DNA from: JANYGA01 sp043743145
GTDB taxonomy: Bacteria > Vulcanimicrobiota > Vulcanimicrobiia > Vulcanimicrobiales > Vulcanimicrobiaceae
DNA length: 29,030 nt
Direction of reading: 5' to 3'
NCBI GenBank assembly: GCA_043743145.1
Contig: JAYTXC010000192.1
Location: 1 to 29,030, forward strand
Of the stretch, positions 1-6,915 are shown piece by piece (the stretch's first letter is position 1; every line of letters starts with the position of its first letter). The position numbers and the translations under genes were made by a program. Below the pieces are notes generated by a model. The model was given only the letters and a program-made list of their open reading frames with translations. It was not told where the DNA came from and made no database searches.

Positions 1-1
1 C

Positions 2-517
2 GAACGCTTGCCGCTGGAGCGGATGTGGATGCGCCCGACGCTCGAGTGCAACGGTATCTTCGGCGGCTATCAGGGGCCGGGCGGCAAGACGATCGTGCCG
101 AGCTTCGCGCACGCGAAACTCTCCGCACGGCTCGTCGCCGACCAAGACCCCGCACACGTCAAGCGCGTGGTACGCGAACATCTCGAAGCGATGGCGCCCG
201 CGGGCGTGCGCGTCACGATCGAAACCGACGGCGATACACGTGCGGTGAGCACGTCGCGCGACCATCCTGCCGTCGGGGCGGCGGCGCGCGCGATGGAGCG
301 CGGCTTCGGAAAGCCGCCCGTCTTCATCGGCACGGGCGGGACGATCGGGCCGGTGTCGTCTTTCGATCGCATCTTGCACCTGCCGCAGGTGCTCATCGGC
401 GTCGGTTTACCCGACGATTGTATCCACGCACCGAACGAGAAATTCGATCTCGCGCAGTTTTACGGCGGCATCGAGACGATGGCGTATCTCTACGACGAAC
501 TCGCCGAGGCGCGGTAG
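2..517 (+). CDS. M20-family metallopeptidase (dipeptidase), C-terminal part
   Basis: This is the C-terminal 171 residues of a zinc-dependent M20 dipeptidase/deacylase; the reading frame is open to the left edge, so the start and most of the metal site lie outside the window. Visible are the end of the dimerisation (lid) domain, with a GGYQGPGGKT stretch, and the returning catalytic domain, which ends with the M20 hallmark L-P-D-D-x-I-H-A-P-N-E-K-F. The His of HAPNE is the usual metal ligand in this family. A GTGGTIGPV segment matches the substrate-binding region of carnosinase/CNDP-type members. A TTG at base 8 is not a credible start because the domain is incomplete there. The next gene begins 3 bases after the stop, suggesting co-transcription. 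The exact substrate cannot be told from this part. Confidence 0.85.
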   Translation, partial: ERLPLERMWMRPTLECNGIFGGYQGPGGKTIVPSFAHAKLSARLVADQDPAHVKRVVREHLEAMAPAGVRVTIETDGDTRAVSTSRDHPAVGAAARAMERGFGKPPVFIGTGGTIGPVSSFDRILHLPQVLIGVGLPDDCIHAPNEKFDLAQFYGGIETMAYLYDELAEAR

Positions 518-520
518 CGC

Positions 521-1345
521 GTGAGTGATTCGGTTCTGGCGCAGGTGGCGCTCGCGCGCGCCGTCGATGCCGCATACGATGTCTTCGGCGCGTACGACGT
601 TGGCAAGGTCGACTTCTGCCCGTGTTGTCATACGCGGATTGCGAGCCTGGTTGCCGGATTGCATACGCCGGATCGTCGACGCATCGCGATGATGGACGTG
701 GCGGAATTCTTCGCCGACATTTTCACCGACGCGACCGCCGATGAAGCGACCTTCAAGGCACTCGTGCCGCGCGTGCTCGAACTCGCCGTCCCCGGCGAAG
801 ACGAGATCGCGCATCTCAACGTCGCGGTGCTCGGTCGCAAATTTCAGGTCGCGCGTTGGGAAACGTGGCCCGCGCACGAACGCGCGGCGATCGACACGTG
901 GGCACAGGCGTGGTTTGCGGCGACGCTCGCCTGCGGCGACGCGCACGGCACCGCGCTCGACGACGTGCTCTGCGCGCTCGGATTTCTCTACGACGACATT
1001 TCGCCATTTCTCACGCAGGTTCATGATGCGAGTCCGCTCGCGCGGCAACAAGTCGCGCATCTCGTGTTGACGGTGTGCTTCGCGCTCTCGCACGCCCGCT
1101 CGCCGCTACGTGACGATTGGAGTTGTGTCGGGGCACGGTGGCAGAAGGGCTCGCGTCCGGAACGCCAGATGCTCACGTGGCTCGTCACACACGCGTCGCA
1201 CGCGCGACTCATCGCGGATGCCACGCGTGGCGGCTGTCGCTGCGTGTGGGTGCGCGATAGCAGGGCGGAGGATGTCGATGCGGCGCTCGCACGATTTGCG
1301 GTGGAACTCGCTCTGGGTGCGCTCGTCAAAAATCTGCGGGCGTAG
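521..1345 (+). CDS. Uncharacterised protein with N-terminal CPCC motif
   Basis: A 274-residue soluble protein with no signal peptide or membrane segment. The N-terminus has a compact Cys cluster, C33-P-C-C-H37, which could bind a metal. It is followed by an acidic helical stretch ending in LVPRVLELA (about residues 81-89). This layout (CxxC-like cluster, then an 'LPR-LEL' helix) resembles a family of hypothetical proteins common in Streptomyces and other Actinobacteria whose role is unknown; that resemblance is from memory. Further cysteines occur near the C-terminus in GGCRC. The GTG start follows the M20 peptidase stop by 3 bases, and hslU begins 39 bases downstream, so the three may form one transcript. 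I cannot assign a function. Confidence 0.7.
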   Translation: MSDSVLAQVALARAVDAAYDVFGAYDVGKVDFCPCCHTRIASLVAGLHTPDRRRIAMMDVAEFFADIFTDATADEATFKALVPRVLELAVPGEDEIAHLNVAVLGRKFQVARWETWPAHERAAIDTWAQAWFAATLACGDAHGTALDDVLCALGFLYDDISPFLTQVHDASPLARQQVAHLVLTVCFALSHARSPLRDDWSCVGARWQKGSRPERQMLTWLVTHASHARLIADATRGGCRCVWVRDSRAEDVDAALARFAVELALGALVKNLRA

Positions 1346-1384
1346 GCTTCGGGATTTTCTCCGACGATCACGAATCGTTTCGCG

Positions 1385-2824
1385 ATGGCAACCGCAGACG
1401 CAAATCTCACCCCTCGGCAGATCGTCGCCGAACTCGACCGGTATATCGTCGGTCAAGGGAAGGCCAAGCGGGCCGTCGCAATCGCGATGCGCAACCGCTA
1501 CCGACGCGATCGCCTGGGTGACGACATACGCGCCGATATCATTCCGAAAAATATTTTGATGATCGGACCGACGGGCGTCGGCAAGACGGAGATCGCGCGC
1601 CGACTCGCCACGCTTGCGGGTGCGCCATTCGTCAAGGTCGAGGCGACGAAATACACCGAGGTCGGGTACGTCGGTCGTGACGTCGAGTCGATGGTGCGCG
1701 ATCTCGTCGAAGCGGCGATTCGCATGGTGCAAGACGAGCGTCGCGCCGATGTCGTCGAGGCCGCCGATGCCGCCGCGATCGAGCGCGTGATCGATCTGCT
1801 CTATCCCGACACGCGCCCGCCGTCGACCGCGCAACCCATGAACGCGTTCGCACAGTCGTTCGGCTCGATTTTCGGCAACACGTTCCAACAACCGCAAGCG
1901 CCGCCGCAGCCGACGTCGCCCACAACCGCGCCCGAACAAGCCAAGACGATCCGCGAACAGGCGCGCGCCGACGTGCTACGCGGTTTTTTCGACGTTCGGT
2001 TAGTCGATGTCGAAGTTGAGGAGGCCGCGCAGATGCCGATGGGCATGATGGGCGGGATGGATCCGTCGATGGGTGGCGGCGGTGCGGATATGGGCGAGAT
2101 GCTCGGAAATTTCTTACCGAAAAAGAAAGTAAAAAAACGCGTGACGGTCGTCGAAGCGCGGCGCATGTTCGCGCAAGAAGAGGCGAGTAAACTCATCGAT
2201 ATGGACGCGGTCAAACGTGAGGCGCTTCGCCGTGCCGGTGAAAATGGCATCATCTTCATCGATGAAATCGACAAGGTGGCGGCCTCGGGAAATCGTGGCG
2301 GTGCGGATGTTTCGCGCGAGGGCGTGCAACGCGACATCCTTCCGATCGTCGAGGGCAGCACGGTCAATACCAAACACGGCGCGCTCAAAACCGATCACGT
2401 GCTCTTCATTGCAGCCGGTGCGTTCCACATGAGCAAGCCTTCGGATCTCATTCCCGAATTGCAGGGCCGCTTCCCGATTCGTGTCGAGCTCGATTCGCTT
2501 TCGATCGACGATATGAAGACGATACTCACGCAACCCAAGAACGCGCTCACACAACAATACACGCAACTGCTCGCGGTCGAAGGCGTCACGTTGACGTTTA
2601 CACCCGACGGTATCGAGCAGCTCGCGACCTTCGCGATGAAGGTCAACGAGCAAACCGAAAACATCGGCGCGCGTCGGTTGCACACGGTTCTCGAACGGTT
2701 GCTCGAAGACGTATCGTATGCGGCCCCGGAAGAAAGCGGCGACGTCATCATCGACGGCGCATACGTCCGCGACCGTCTCGCCGATATCGTCGAAAGTGTG
2801 AACCTCAGCACGTACATTCTGTAA
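1385..2824 (+). CDS. hslU: HslU, ATPase subunit of the HslUV (ClpYQ) protease
   Basis: A AAA+ unfoldase that feeds substrates to the HslV peptidase in the cytoplasm. The 479-residue length is slightly above the usual 440-465. Walker A is GPTGVGKT (61-68), the pore loop is GYVGRD (94-99), Walker B is FIDEID (291-296), and the sensor-2/C-domain region contains ENIGARRLHT (425-434). The intermediate (I) domain at about 110-250 is enlarged by a Gln/Pro stretch (168-185) and a Met/Gly-rich stretch (217-242). The last residues, LSTYIL, match the C-terminal tail that in this family docks into HslV. HslV is normally encoded immediately upstream, but here that place is taken by the CPCC-motif protein. 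No clear Shine-Dalgarno precedes the ATG. The start is fixed by the conserved LTPRQIVAELDRYIVGQ beginning. Confidence 0.95.
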   Translation: MATADANLTPRQIVAELDRYIVGQGKAKRAVAIAMRNRYRRDRLGDDIRADIIPKNILMIGPTGVGKTEIARRLATLAGAPFVKVEATKYTEVGYVGRDVESMVRDLVEAAIRMVQDERRADVVEAADAAAIERVIDLLYPDTRPPSTAQPMNAFAQSFGSIFGNTFQQPQAPPQPTSPTTAPEQAKTIREQARADVLRGFFDVRLVDVEVEEAAQMPMGMMGGMDPSMGGGGADMGEMLGNFLPKKKVKKRVTVVEARRMFAQEEASKLIDMDAVKREALRRAGENGIIFIDEIDKVAASGNRGGADVSREGVQRDILPIVEGSTVNTKHGALKTDHVLFIAAGAFHMSKPSDLIPELQGRFPIRVELDSLSIDDMKTILTQPKNALTQQYTQLLAVEGVTLTFTPDGIEQLATFAMKVNEQTENIGARRLHTVLERLLEDVSYAAPEESGDVIIDGAYVRDRLADIVESVNLSTYIL

Positions 2825-2913
2825 TGCGAAGTCGGTACGGGATCGACGCGCCGATCTCGACGCAAATCGCCGCGAGTACCAGTCGGAGTTACGGTTCGTT
2901 CCAGCCGGCGACG

Positions 2914-4854
2914 CTATTTCAAAAACGCGGCGATCGCCTCGCTCGAAGCTGCAGGCTCCATACGGCCGCCGAGATGCTTTGCAAGAAATGCCTCCGTTTC
3001 AGCGTTAAATCGTTTGCTGTTCTCCGGGCGCGCGAAGCCGTGGCCCTCGTCGGGGAAAACAACATAGGTGACCGGGAGACTCTTTTTGCGCATCGCGTCG
3101 ACGATTTGCGTCGATTCGCGGATGTTGACGCGCGGATCGTTCGCGCCCTGACCGATGAGGAGGGGCACCCGGATCGCGTCGGCTTTAAAGAGCGGCGATT
3201 GGGAATTAAGGAAGTCGACCGAATCGCCCATGCGTCGCTTGAATTGTGCACGACCCGTCTCCCAATACGGCGGGATCGACGCGAGCAGCGTGTTGAGATT
3301 TGAGGGCCCGACGATGTCGACGCCGCACGCGAAGGCGTCGGGCGTGAAGGTGACCGCCGCGAGCGTCGCATAGCCGCCGTAGCTACCGCCCATAATCGCG
3401 ACGCGCTTTGGATCGGCGACGCCGGTCTTGACGGCCCACGCTTTCGCATCGAGGAGATCGGTGCGCATCGTGCCCGCCCACTGGCGATCGCCCGCGTTGA
3501 GGAAGTTTTTGCCATATCCGGTCGAGCCGCGATAATTGACCTGGAGCACCGCATAGCCGCGATTTGCGAGCCACTGCGGATACCCCGAATAGCCCCAGCT
3601 GTCGCGCGCCCACGGTCCGCCGTGCACGAAGAGCACCATCGGTAAGTTCTTCGCATCCATGTCCGTGGGCGTCGTAAGGTACCCGTGGATCGTGAGCCCG
3701 TCGCCCGCGGCAAAAGCAATCGGCGTCATCTTCGCGAGCGTGTAGTTCGCGAGATCGGGTCGTGTATCGAAAAGCTTCGTCGCTTGCTTCGTGCGGCGAT
3801 CGTAACTCCAGTACGACGGTGATGCGTCGTCGCGCACGTAGCCGACGATCCACGTCGTATCGTTCTTGTCGCTGCCGTCGATTGCGAAATCGCCCGCGTT
3901 TGCCGCGTGCAATGCATCGAAGTCGGCTTGATAGCTTTTGTCCACGACGGTCCACGTCGAGCGATCGCCGTTCACGGCGGCCGCGATGAGCGCTTTACTT
4001 TTCGCGGAGATCGCGACATTCGAGATGTCGTCATTCGGATCGGCCATCACGACGGTCGCCGCGCCCGAAGCGACGTCGAAACGCATGAGCCGCGCAGCGT
4101 TCGCGCCCGCGCTCGTAATGATGTACAGGCCTTTCCCATCGGGCGTGAAGGCGAGCGGGACGGGCGCACCGTCGTCGCTCGAATTCGAGACGAGTGTGCG
4201 CCACGGCGCCGTCGCGGAATCGCGCACGATCACGTCGTACGACGCGTCGGCGTTCGCGACGAGGCCCGCGCGCACGACGAGATTGCCGTCGGCGACCCAG
4301 CCCGCGACGTTGCCGGGATTCTGCGTATCGAGTGTCGCTTCGCCCGTCGTCGGATCGAGTCGGTACACGTCGAAGACTTTGGGATCGCGTTTGTTCATTT
4401 CGGCGAGGATGGTCTTGGGATGGTCGTCGTCGATGGCAGCGACACCGGCGCGGACGCCAGGATAGGGCGTGAGATCGGTGCTCGCGCCGCCACTCGGCGC
4501 GACGGCGAAGATGTGGAAGTTCTCGTCGCCGCCGCGATCTTGCAAATACAAAACGCGCGTGCCGTCGGGCGACCAGAAATTGTTGCGGATCGGCCGCTTG
4601 GGGTCGGCTGCGACGACGTGTGCATCATCCTTGCCGACGGAGCGCACCCAGACCGCGAGTACGCCGTGAGACGGTGCGAGATACGCGATCTGCGTGCCGT
4701 CGGGCGAGATCTGCGGCGAGGTCTTATCGGGATTCCCGAAGAGCACATCGCGCGGGATGAGCGGGGCCGTCGCGGCGCGGACTGGGGTTGCGGCAGAGAT
4801 GGTGGTAACGAGCGCAACGACGAGCGCGCTTGCGCCAAGGCGAATCGAAAGCAT
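2914..4854 (-). CDS. Secreted S9-family (prolyl oligopeptidase-like) peptidase
   Basis: A 646-residue serine peptidase of the S9 dipeptidyl/acylaminoacyl type. A signal peptide (residues 1-28, ending near V-R-A-A) is followed by a beta-propeller built from TolB/WD-like repeats (about 35-370; motifs such as SPDGT). An alpha/beta-hydrolase domain covers about 380-632. The catalytic triad is visible: S491 in GGSYGG, D573 in GANDPR and H605 in DEGHGF. An oxyanion HGGP sits at 411-414. I chose the ATG at 4854 because a GTGAGG ribosome site lies about 12 bases upstream. An in-frame ATG at 4881 would add nine residues but has no such site. The gene converges on hslU across an 89-base gap in which I see no clear terminator. 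It probably degrades peptides outside the inner membrane. Confidence 0.93.
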   Translation of the reverse strand: MLSIRLGASALVVALVTTISAATPVRAATAPLIPRDVLFGNPDKTSPQISPDGTQIAYLAPSHGVLAVWVRSVGKDDAHVVAADPKRPIRNNFWSPDGTRVLYLQDRGGDENFHIFAVAPSGGASTDLTPYPGVRAGVAAIDDDHPKTILAEMNKRDPKVFDVYRLDPTTGEATLDTQNPGNVAGWVADGNLVVRAGLVANADASYDVIVRDSATAPWRTLVSNSSDDGAPVPLAFTPDGKGLYIITSAGANAARLMRFDVASGAATVVMADPNDDISNVAISAKSKALIAAAVNGDRSTWTVVDKSYQADFDALHAANAGDFAIDGSDKNDTTWIVGYVRDDASPSYWSYDRRTKQATKLFDTRPDLANYTLAKMTPIAFAAGDGLTIHGYLTTPTDMDAKNLPMVLFVHGGPWARDSWGYSGYPQWLANRGYAVLQVNYRGSTGYGKNFLNAGDRQWAGTMRTDLLDAKAWAVKTGVADPKRVAIMGGSYGGYATLAAVTFTPDAFACGVDIVGPSNLNTLLASIPPYWETGRAQFKRRMGDSVDFLNSQSPLFKADAIRVPLLIGQGANDPRVNIRESTQIVDAMRKKSLPVTYVVFPDEGHGFARPENSKRFNAETEAFLAKHLGGRMEPAASSEAIAAFLK

Positions 4855-4884
4855 CGTGAACGAAATCCTCACTAGCGTCATAAT

Positions 4885-4905
4885 CGTCAGTTTTTTTTTC
4901 TGACG
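4885..4905. repeat. Small perfect inverted repeat with a nine-T loop
   Basis: CGTCAG (4885-4890) and CTGACG (4900-4905) are perfect inverted copies flanking nine consecutive T. The element lies directly upstream of the S9 peptidase start, so it could sit in the 5' leader of that mRNA, where the loop would read as nine A. It lacks the GC stem plus trailing U-run of an intrinsic terminator in either direction. A regulatory role is only a possibility. Confidence 0.4.
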
Positions 4906-5404
4906 CCAGCTACTGCGCCTGCGGGCCGGTGTTTCGCTCAATTTAACGAGGAATGGTCGACGTGGAAAGGCCCTTCGATCGCGGCGCACTCGATCTTCGC
5001 CAGCGCGACGGATTGCTTGCCGATGATGTCGTTCTCTATGCGATGGATTCGAGCCATTTCGCGCACGCGTAATCCCAGGCGATCGGTGGGCGCACATCGA
5101 TGCAAAGGTCGTGTACGATTGGCACGGTCGCTGGTACGAGAAGATCACGCGCGGCGTCGACGCATCGCATCGCATCGCAGCGACAACGCACGGCGGCGCA
5201 CCGGCTCGCGAACGTCCGGAGCGCTTCGGCGCGCGCGGAGAAATGAGCGTCCTTGCAATCGAATCTTTGGAGGGGATTCCCGGCTTGGAGCTGCGGTCGC
5301 GCGACGGCACGGTCGTCGAACGGGCGAAGACGCCACTCGGCGGGGGTCGGCGAGGGTCCCCGAGACTTTTGTCCGGGTGGAGGGCGGCGCTAGACGAGTC
5401 GGGT
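4906..5404. other. Roughly 500-base stretch without a convincing gene
   Basis: This gap between the divergent S9 peptidase and def holds only scraps. A 39-codon frame (4953-5072) begins with ATG directly after an AGGA and has a non-arginine-rich composition. After it, the frame starting with GTG at 5111 looks mildly coding (see the separate entry). All other frames are rich in Arg/Ser/Pro, as expected for noncoding GC-rich DNA. It should contain the promoters of both flanking genes. A decayed gene is the simplest reading of the scraps. Confidence 0.4.
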
Positions 5405-5434
5405 TATAATGGAAATCGTGCCGTACATTCGTGA
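5111..5434 (+). CDS. Doubtful small reading frame or gene remnant
   Basis: A 107-residue frame from a GTG. Two segments have protein-like composition and GC-rich third positions: YDWHGRWYEKITRG near the start, and EMSVLAIESLEGIPGLELRS in the middle. The rest is Arg/Gly-rich. It overlaps the start of def by 26 bases and has no good ribosome site. I recognise no family. It may be a degenerate remnant together with the 39-codon frame just upstream, which sits in another phase. Treat it as unproven. Confidence 0.2.
   Translation: MYDWHGRWYEKITRGVDASHRIAATTHGGAPARERPERFGARGEMSVLAIESLEGIPGLELRSRDGTVVERAKTPLGGGRRGSPRLLSGWRAALDESGYNGNRAVHS
5405..5410 (+). promoter_or_regulatory. Consensus -10 box (TATAAT) overlapping the def start
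   Basis: A perfect TATAAT in GC-rich surroundings overlaps the ATG at 5409 and ends 7 bases before a second in-frame start, GTG at 5418. With the usual -10 to +1 distance, transcription would begin at or next to that GTG, giving a leaderless def mRNA. No matching -35 hexamer is visible at 16-18 bases. That is common for leaderless promoters in Deinococcus and Actinobacteria. Confidence 0.5.
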
Positions 5435-5981
5435 AATCATCCAAGACGGGCATCCCACGCTCCGCAAAGTCGCCAAAAGGGTGACCGCCGACGAATTGGG
5501 CGACCCGCTCTTCCAGCAACTCATCGACGATATGTTCGAGACGATGTACCATGCGCCGGGCATCGGACTTGCGGCGCCGCAAGTCAATATCGGGAAGCGC
5601 CTCTTCGTCGTCGACCTCCAAGACGATGATGACGAGCATGGCCCGCTGGTCGTCGTTAATCCGAAATTTACCGTCACCGAAGGCGAAGTCGAGTCGATCG
5701 AAGGCTGCCTTTCCGTCGTTGGGATGATCGGCGACCTCACACGCTTCGAACGCGTCGTCTGCACCGGCCTCGATCGCGACGGGAAAAAAATCGAGCTCGA
5801 TGGCACGGGCCTCTTCGGACGCTGTCTCCAACACGAGATGGACCATCTCGATGGCGTGCTCTATATCGATAAGGCCAAGAACATCCGATCCGCCGTGACC
5901 GAAGAAGAAAAAGAAGCGCTCGCGCAGACGCAAGCCGAGGGCGAGGCGCTCGCAAATAACGCCCAAGCGGCCGCTGTCTAG
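5409..5981 (+). CDS. def: Peptide deformylase
   Basis: Removes the N-formyl group from new proteins as they leave the ribosome; it is a metal-dependent cytoplasmic enzyme. All three signature motifs are present: GIGLAAPQ (51-58), EGCLS (98-102, metal-binding Cys100) and QHEMDH (141-146, two metal-binding His and the catalytic Glu). The 190-residue length is normal, with an acidic/Ala-rich tail after about 160. The first ATG (5409) overlaps a perfect TATAAT. If that box is the promoter, the true start is the GTG at 5418, three codons later and leaderless. The def-fmt-rsmB order is a classic bacterial arrangement; fmt adds the formyl group that this enzyme removes. Its 3' end appears to overlap the fmt start. 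Confidence 0.95.
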   Translation: MEIVPYIREIIQDGHPTLRKVAKRVTADELGDPLFQQLIDDMFETMYHAPGIGLAAPQVNIGKRLFVVDLQDDDDEHGPLVVVNPKFTVTEGEVESIEGCLSVVGMIGDLTRFERVVCTGLDRDGKKIELDGTGLFGRCLQHEMDHLDGVLYIDKAKNIRSAVTEEEKEALAQTQAEGEALANNAQAAAV

Positions 5982-6915
5982 CGCGCCCCCTCGCGCGCGC
6001 GGCGTTTTCTTCGGGACGAGCGAGTTCGCCGTTCCGGCGCTCCGCGCGTTCGCAGGCGCGCTCGATTGCGTGCTCGTGGTGACGCAACCCGATCGCCCCG
6101 CCGGACGCGGCCACAAACTTCGCGCGACGCCCGTAAAAATCGCCGCGATCGAACTCGGCATCTCGACGATCGAACCCGAGCGGCTGCGCGATGCGCTTCC
6201 GACCCTTGCGGGGCTTGCCGTCGATCTCTATGCCGTCGCGTCGTATGGGAAGATCGTGCCGCAACAGGTGCTCGATCTGCCGCGCCTCGGCGCGCTCAAC
6301 GTGCATCCGAGTCTCTTGCCGCAATATCGTGGCGCGACACCGCTACAATCGCAACTTCGAGACGGCATCGTTGCGAGCGGCGTGTCGATCATCGCGATGG
6401 ACGCGGGCATGGATACGGGCGATGTCGTCTCGCAAGAGGCAAGCGAAATCGGTGCGAGGGAGACGTATGGCGAACTGCACGATCGCTTCGCCGAACTCGG
6501 CGCGCGGATGCTCGCGACCGCGACCTCGCTCGCGCTCGGGGGATCGCTCGTACGCACGCCGCAAAGCGAACTCGGAAGCGCAGGCGATGCCGCGCGTACG
6601 CTCACCCGACCGCTCCGGAAGGAGGACGCGCTCGTGGATTGGAGCTGGCCCGCGCAGCGTATCGTCGACCACGTTCGGTCGCTTTCGCCCCAACCGGGAG
6701 CGCGCGCGAGGCTCGATGGCGAAATGGAACCCGTGAAGATTTTGAACGCGCGGCTCGCGGAGCCGACCGACGAGCCGACTGAATTCGCCGTGGCGTGCGG
6801 GGATGGCGCGCGGATCGTGGTCGAGCGGCTCGTACCGCCGAGTCGCGGCCCCATGACGGGCGTCGCGTACCGCTCTTCCATCGCCACACGCGCCGCCGTC
6901 GGGCACCAAGCGTGA
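5974..6915 (+). CDS. fmt: Methionyl-tRNA formyltransferase, probable CTG start
   Basis: Transfers a formyl group from 10-formyl-tetrahydrofolate to Met-tRNA, producing the initiator. The N-terminal Rossmann domain shows FFGTSEFAVPAL (the expected start of Fmt), SYGKIVP and the catalytic stretch NVHPSLLPQYRGA, with the His and Asn of the active site, followed by MDAGMDTGDV with the catalytic Asp. The C-terminal tRNA-binding domain follows RPLRKEDALVDW. No ATG, GTG or TTG exists in frame upstream of the conserved GTSEF motif; the first one, GTG at 6070, would delete it. A CTG at 5974, overlapping the def stop by 8 bases, gives a 313-residue protein of normal Fmt length, so I place the start there by inference. 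A sequencing frameshift near 5981-6005 is the alternative. The stop overlaps the rsmB start by 4 bases. Confidence 0.9.
   Translation: MSSAPPRARGVFFGTSEFAVPALRAFAGALDCVLVVTQPDRPAGRGHKLRATPVKIAAIELGISTIEPERLRDALPTLAGLAVDLYAVASYGKIVPQQVLDLPRLGALNVHPSLLPQYRGATPLQSQLRDGIVASGVSIIAMDAGMDTGDVVSQEASEIGARETYGELHDRFAELGARMLATATSLALGGSLVRTPQSELGSAGDAARTLTRPLRKEDALVDWSWPAQRIVDHVRSLSPQPGARARLDGEMEPVKILNARLAEPTDEPTEFAVACGDGARIVVERLVPPSRGPMTGVAYRSSIATRAAVGHQA

Noticed and set aside
2029..2100. Met/Gly-rich repeat in hslU as a separate repetitive element
   Set aside because: It is in frame, lies in the variable I domain of HslU and shows no nucleotide-level repeat unit.
3907..4875. 322-codon + frame opposite the S9 peptidase
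   Set aside because: Antisense shadow; the - strand has a signal peptide, propeller and full catalytic triad.
4885..4905. T9 hairpin as an intrinsic terminator
   Set aside because: The T-run is in the loop, the stem has only six pairs, and it lies upstream of, not after, a gene.
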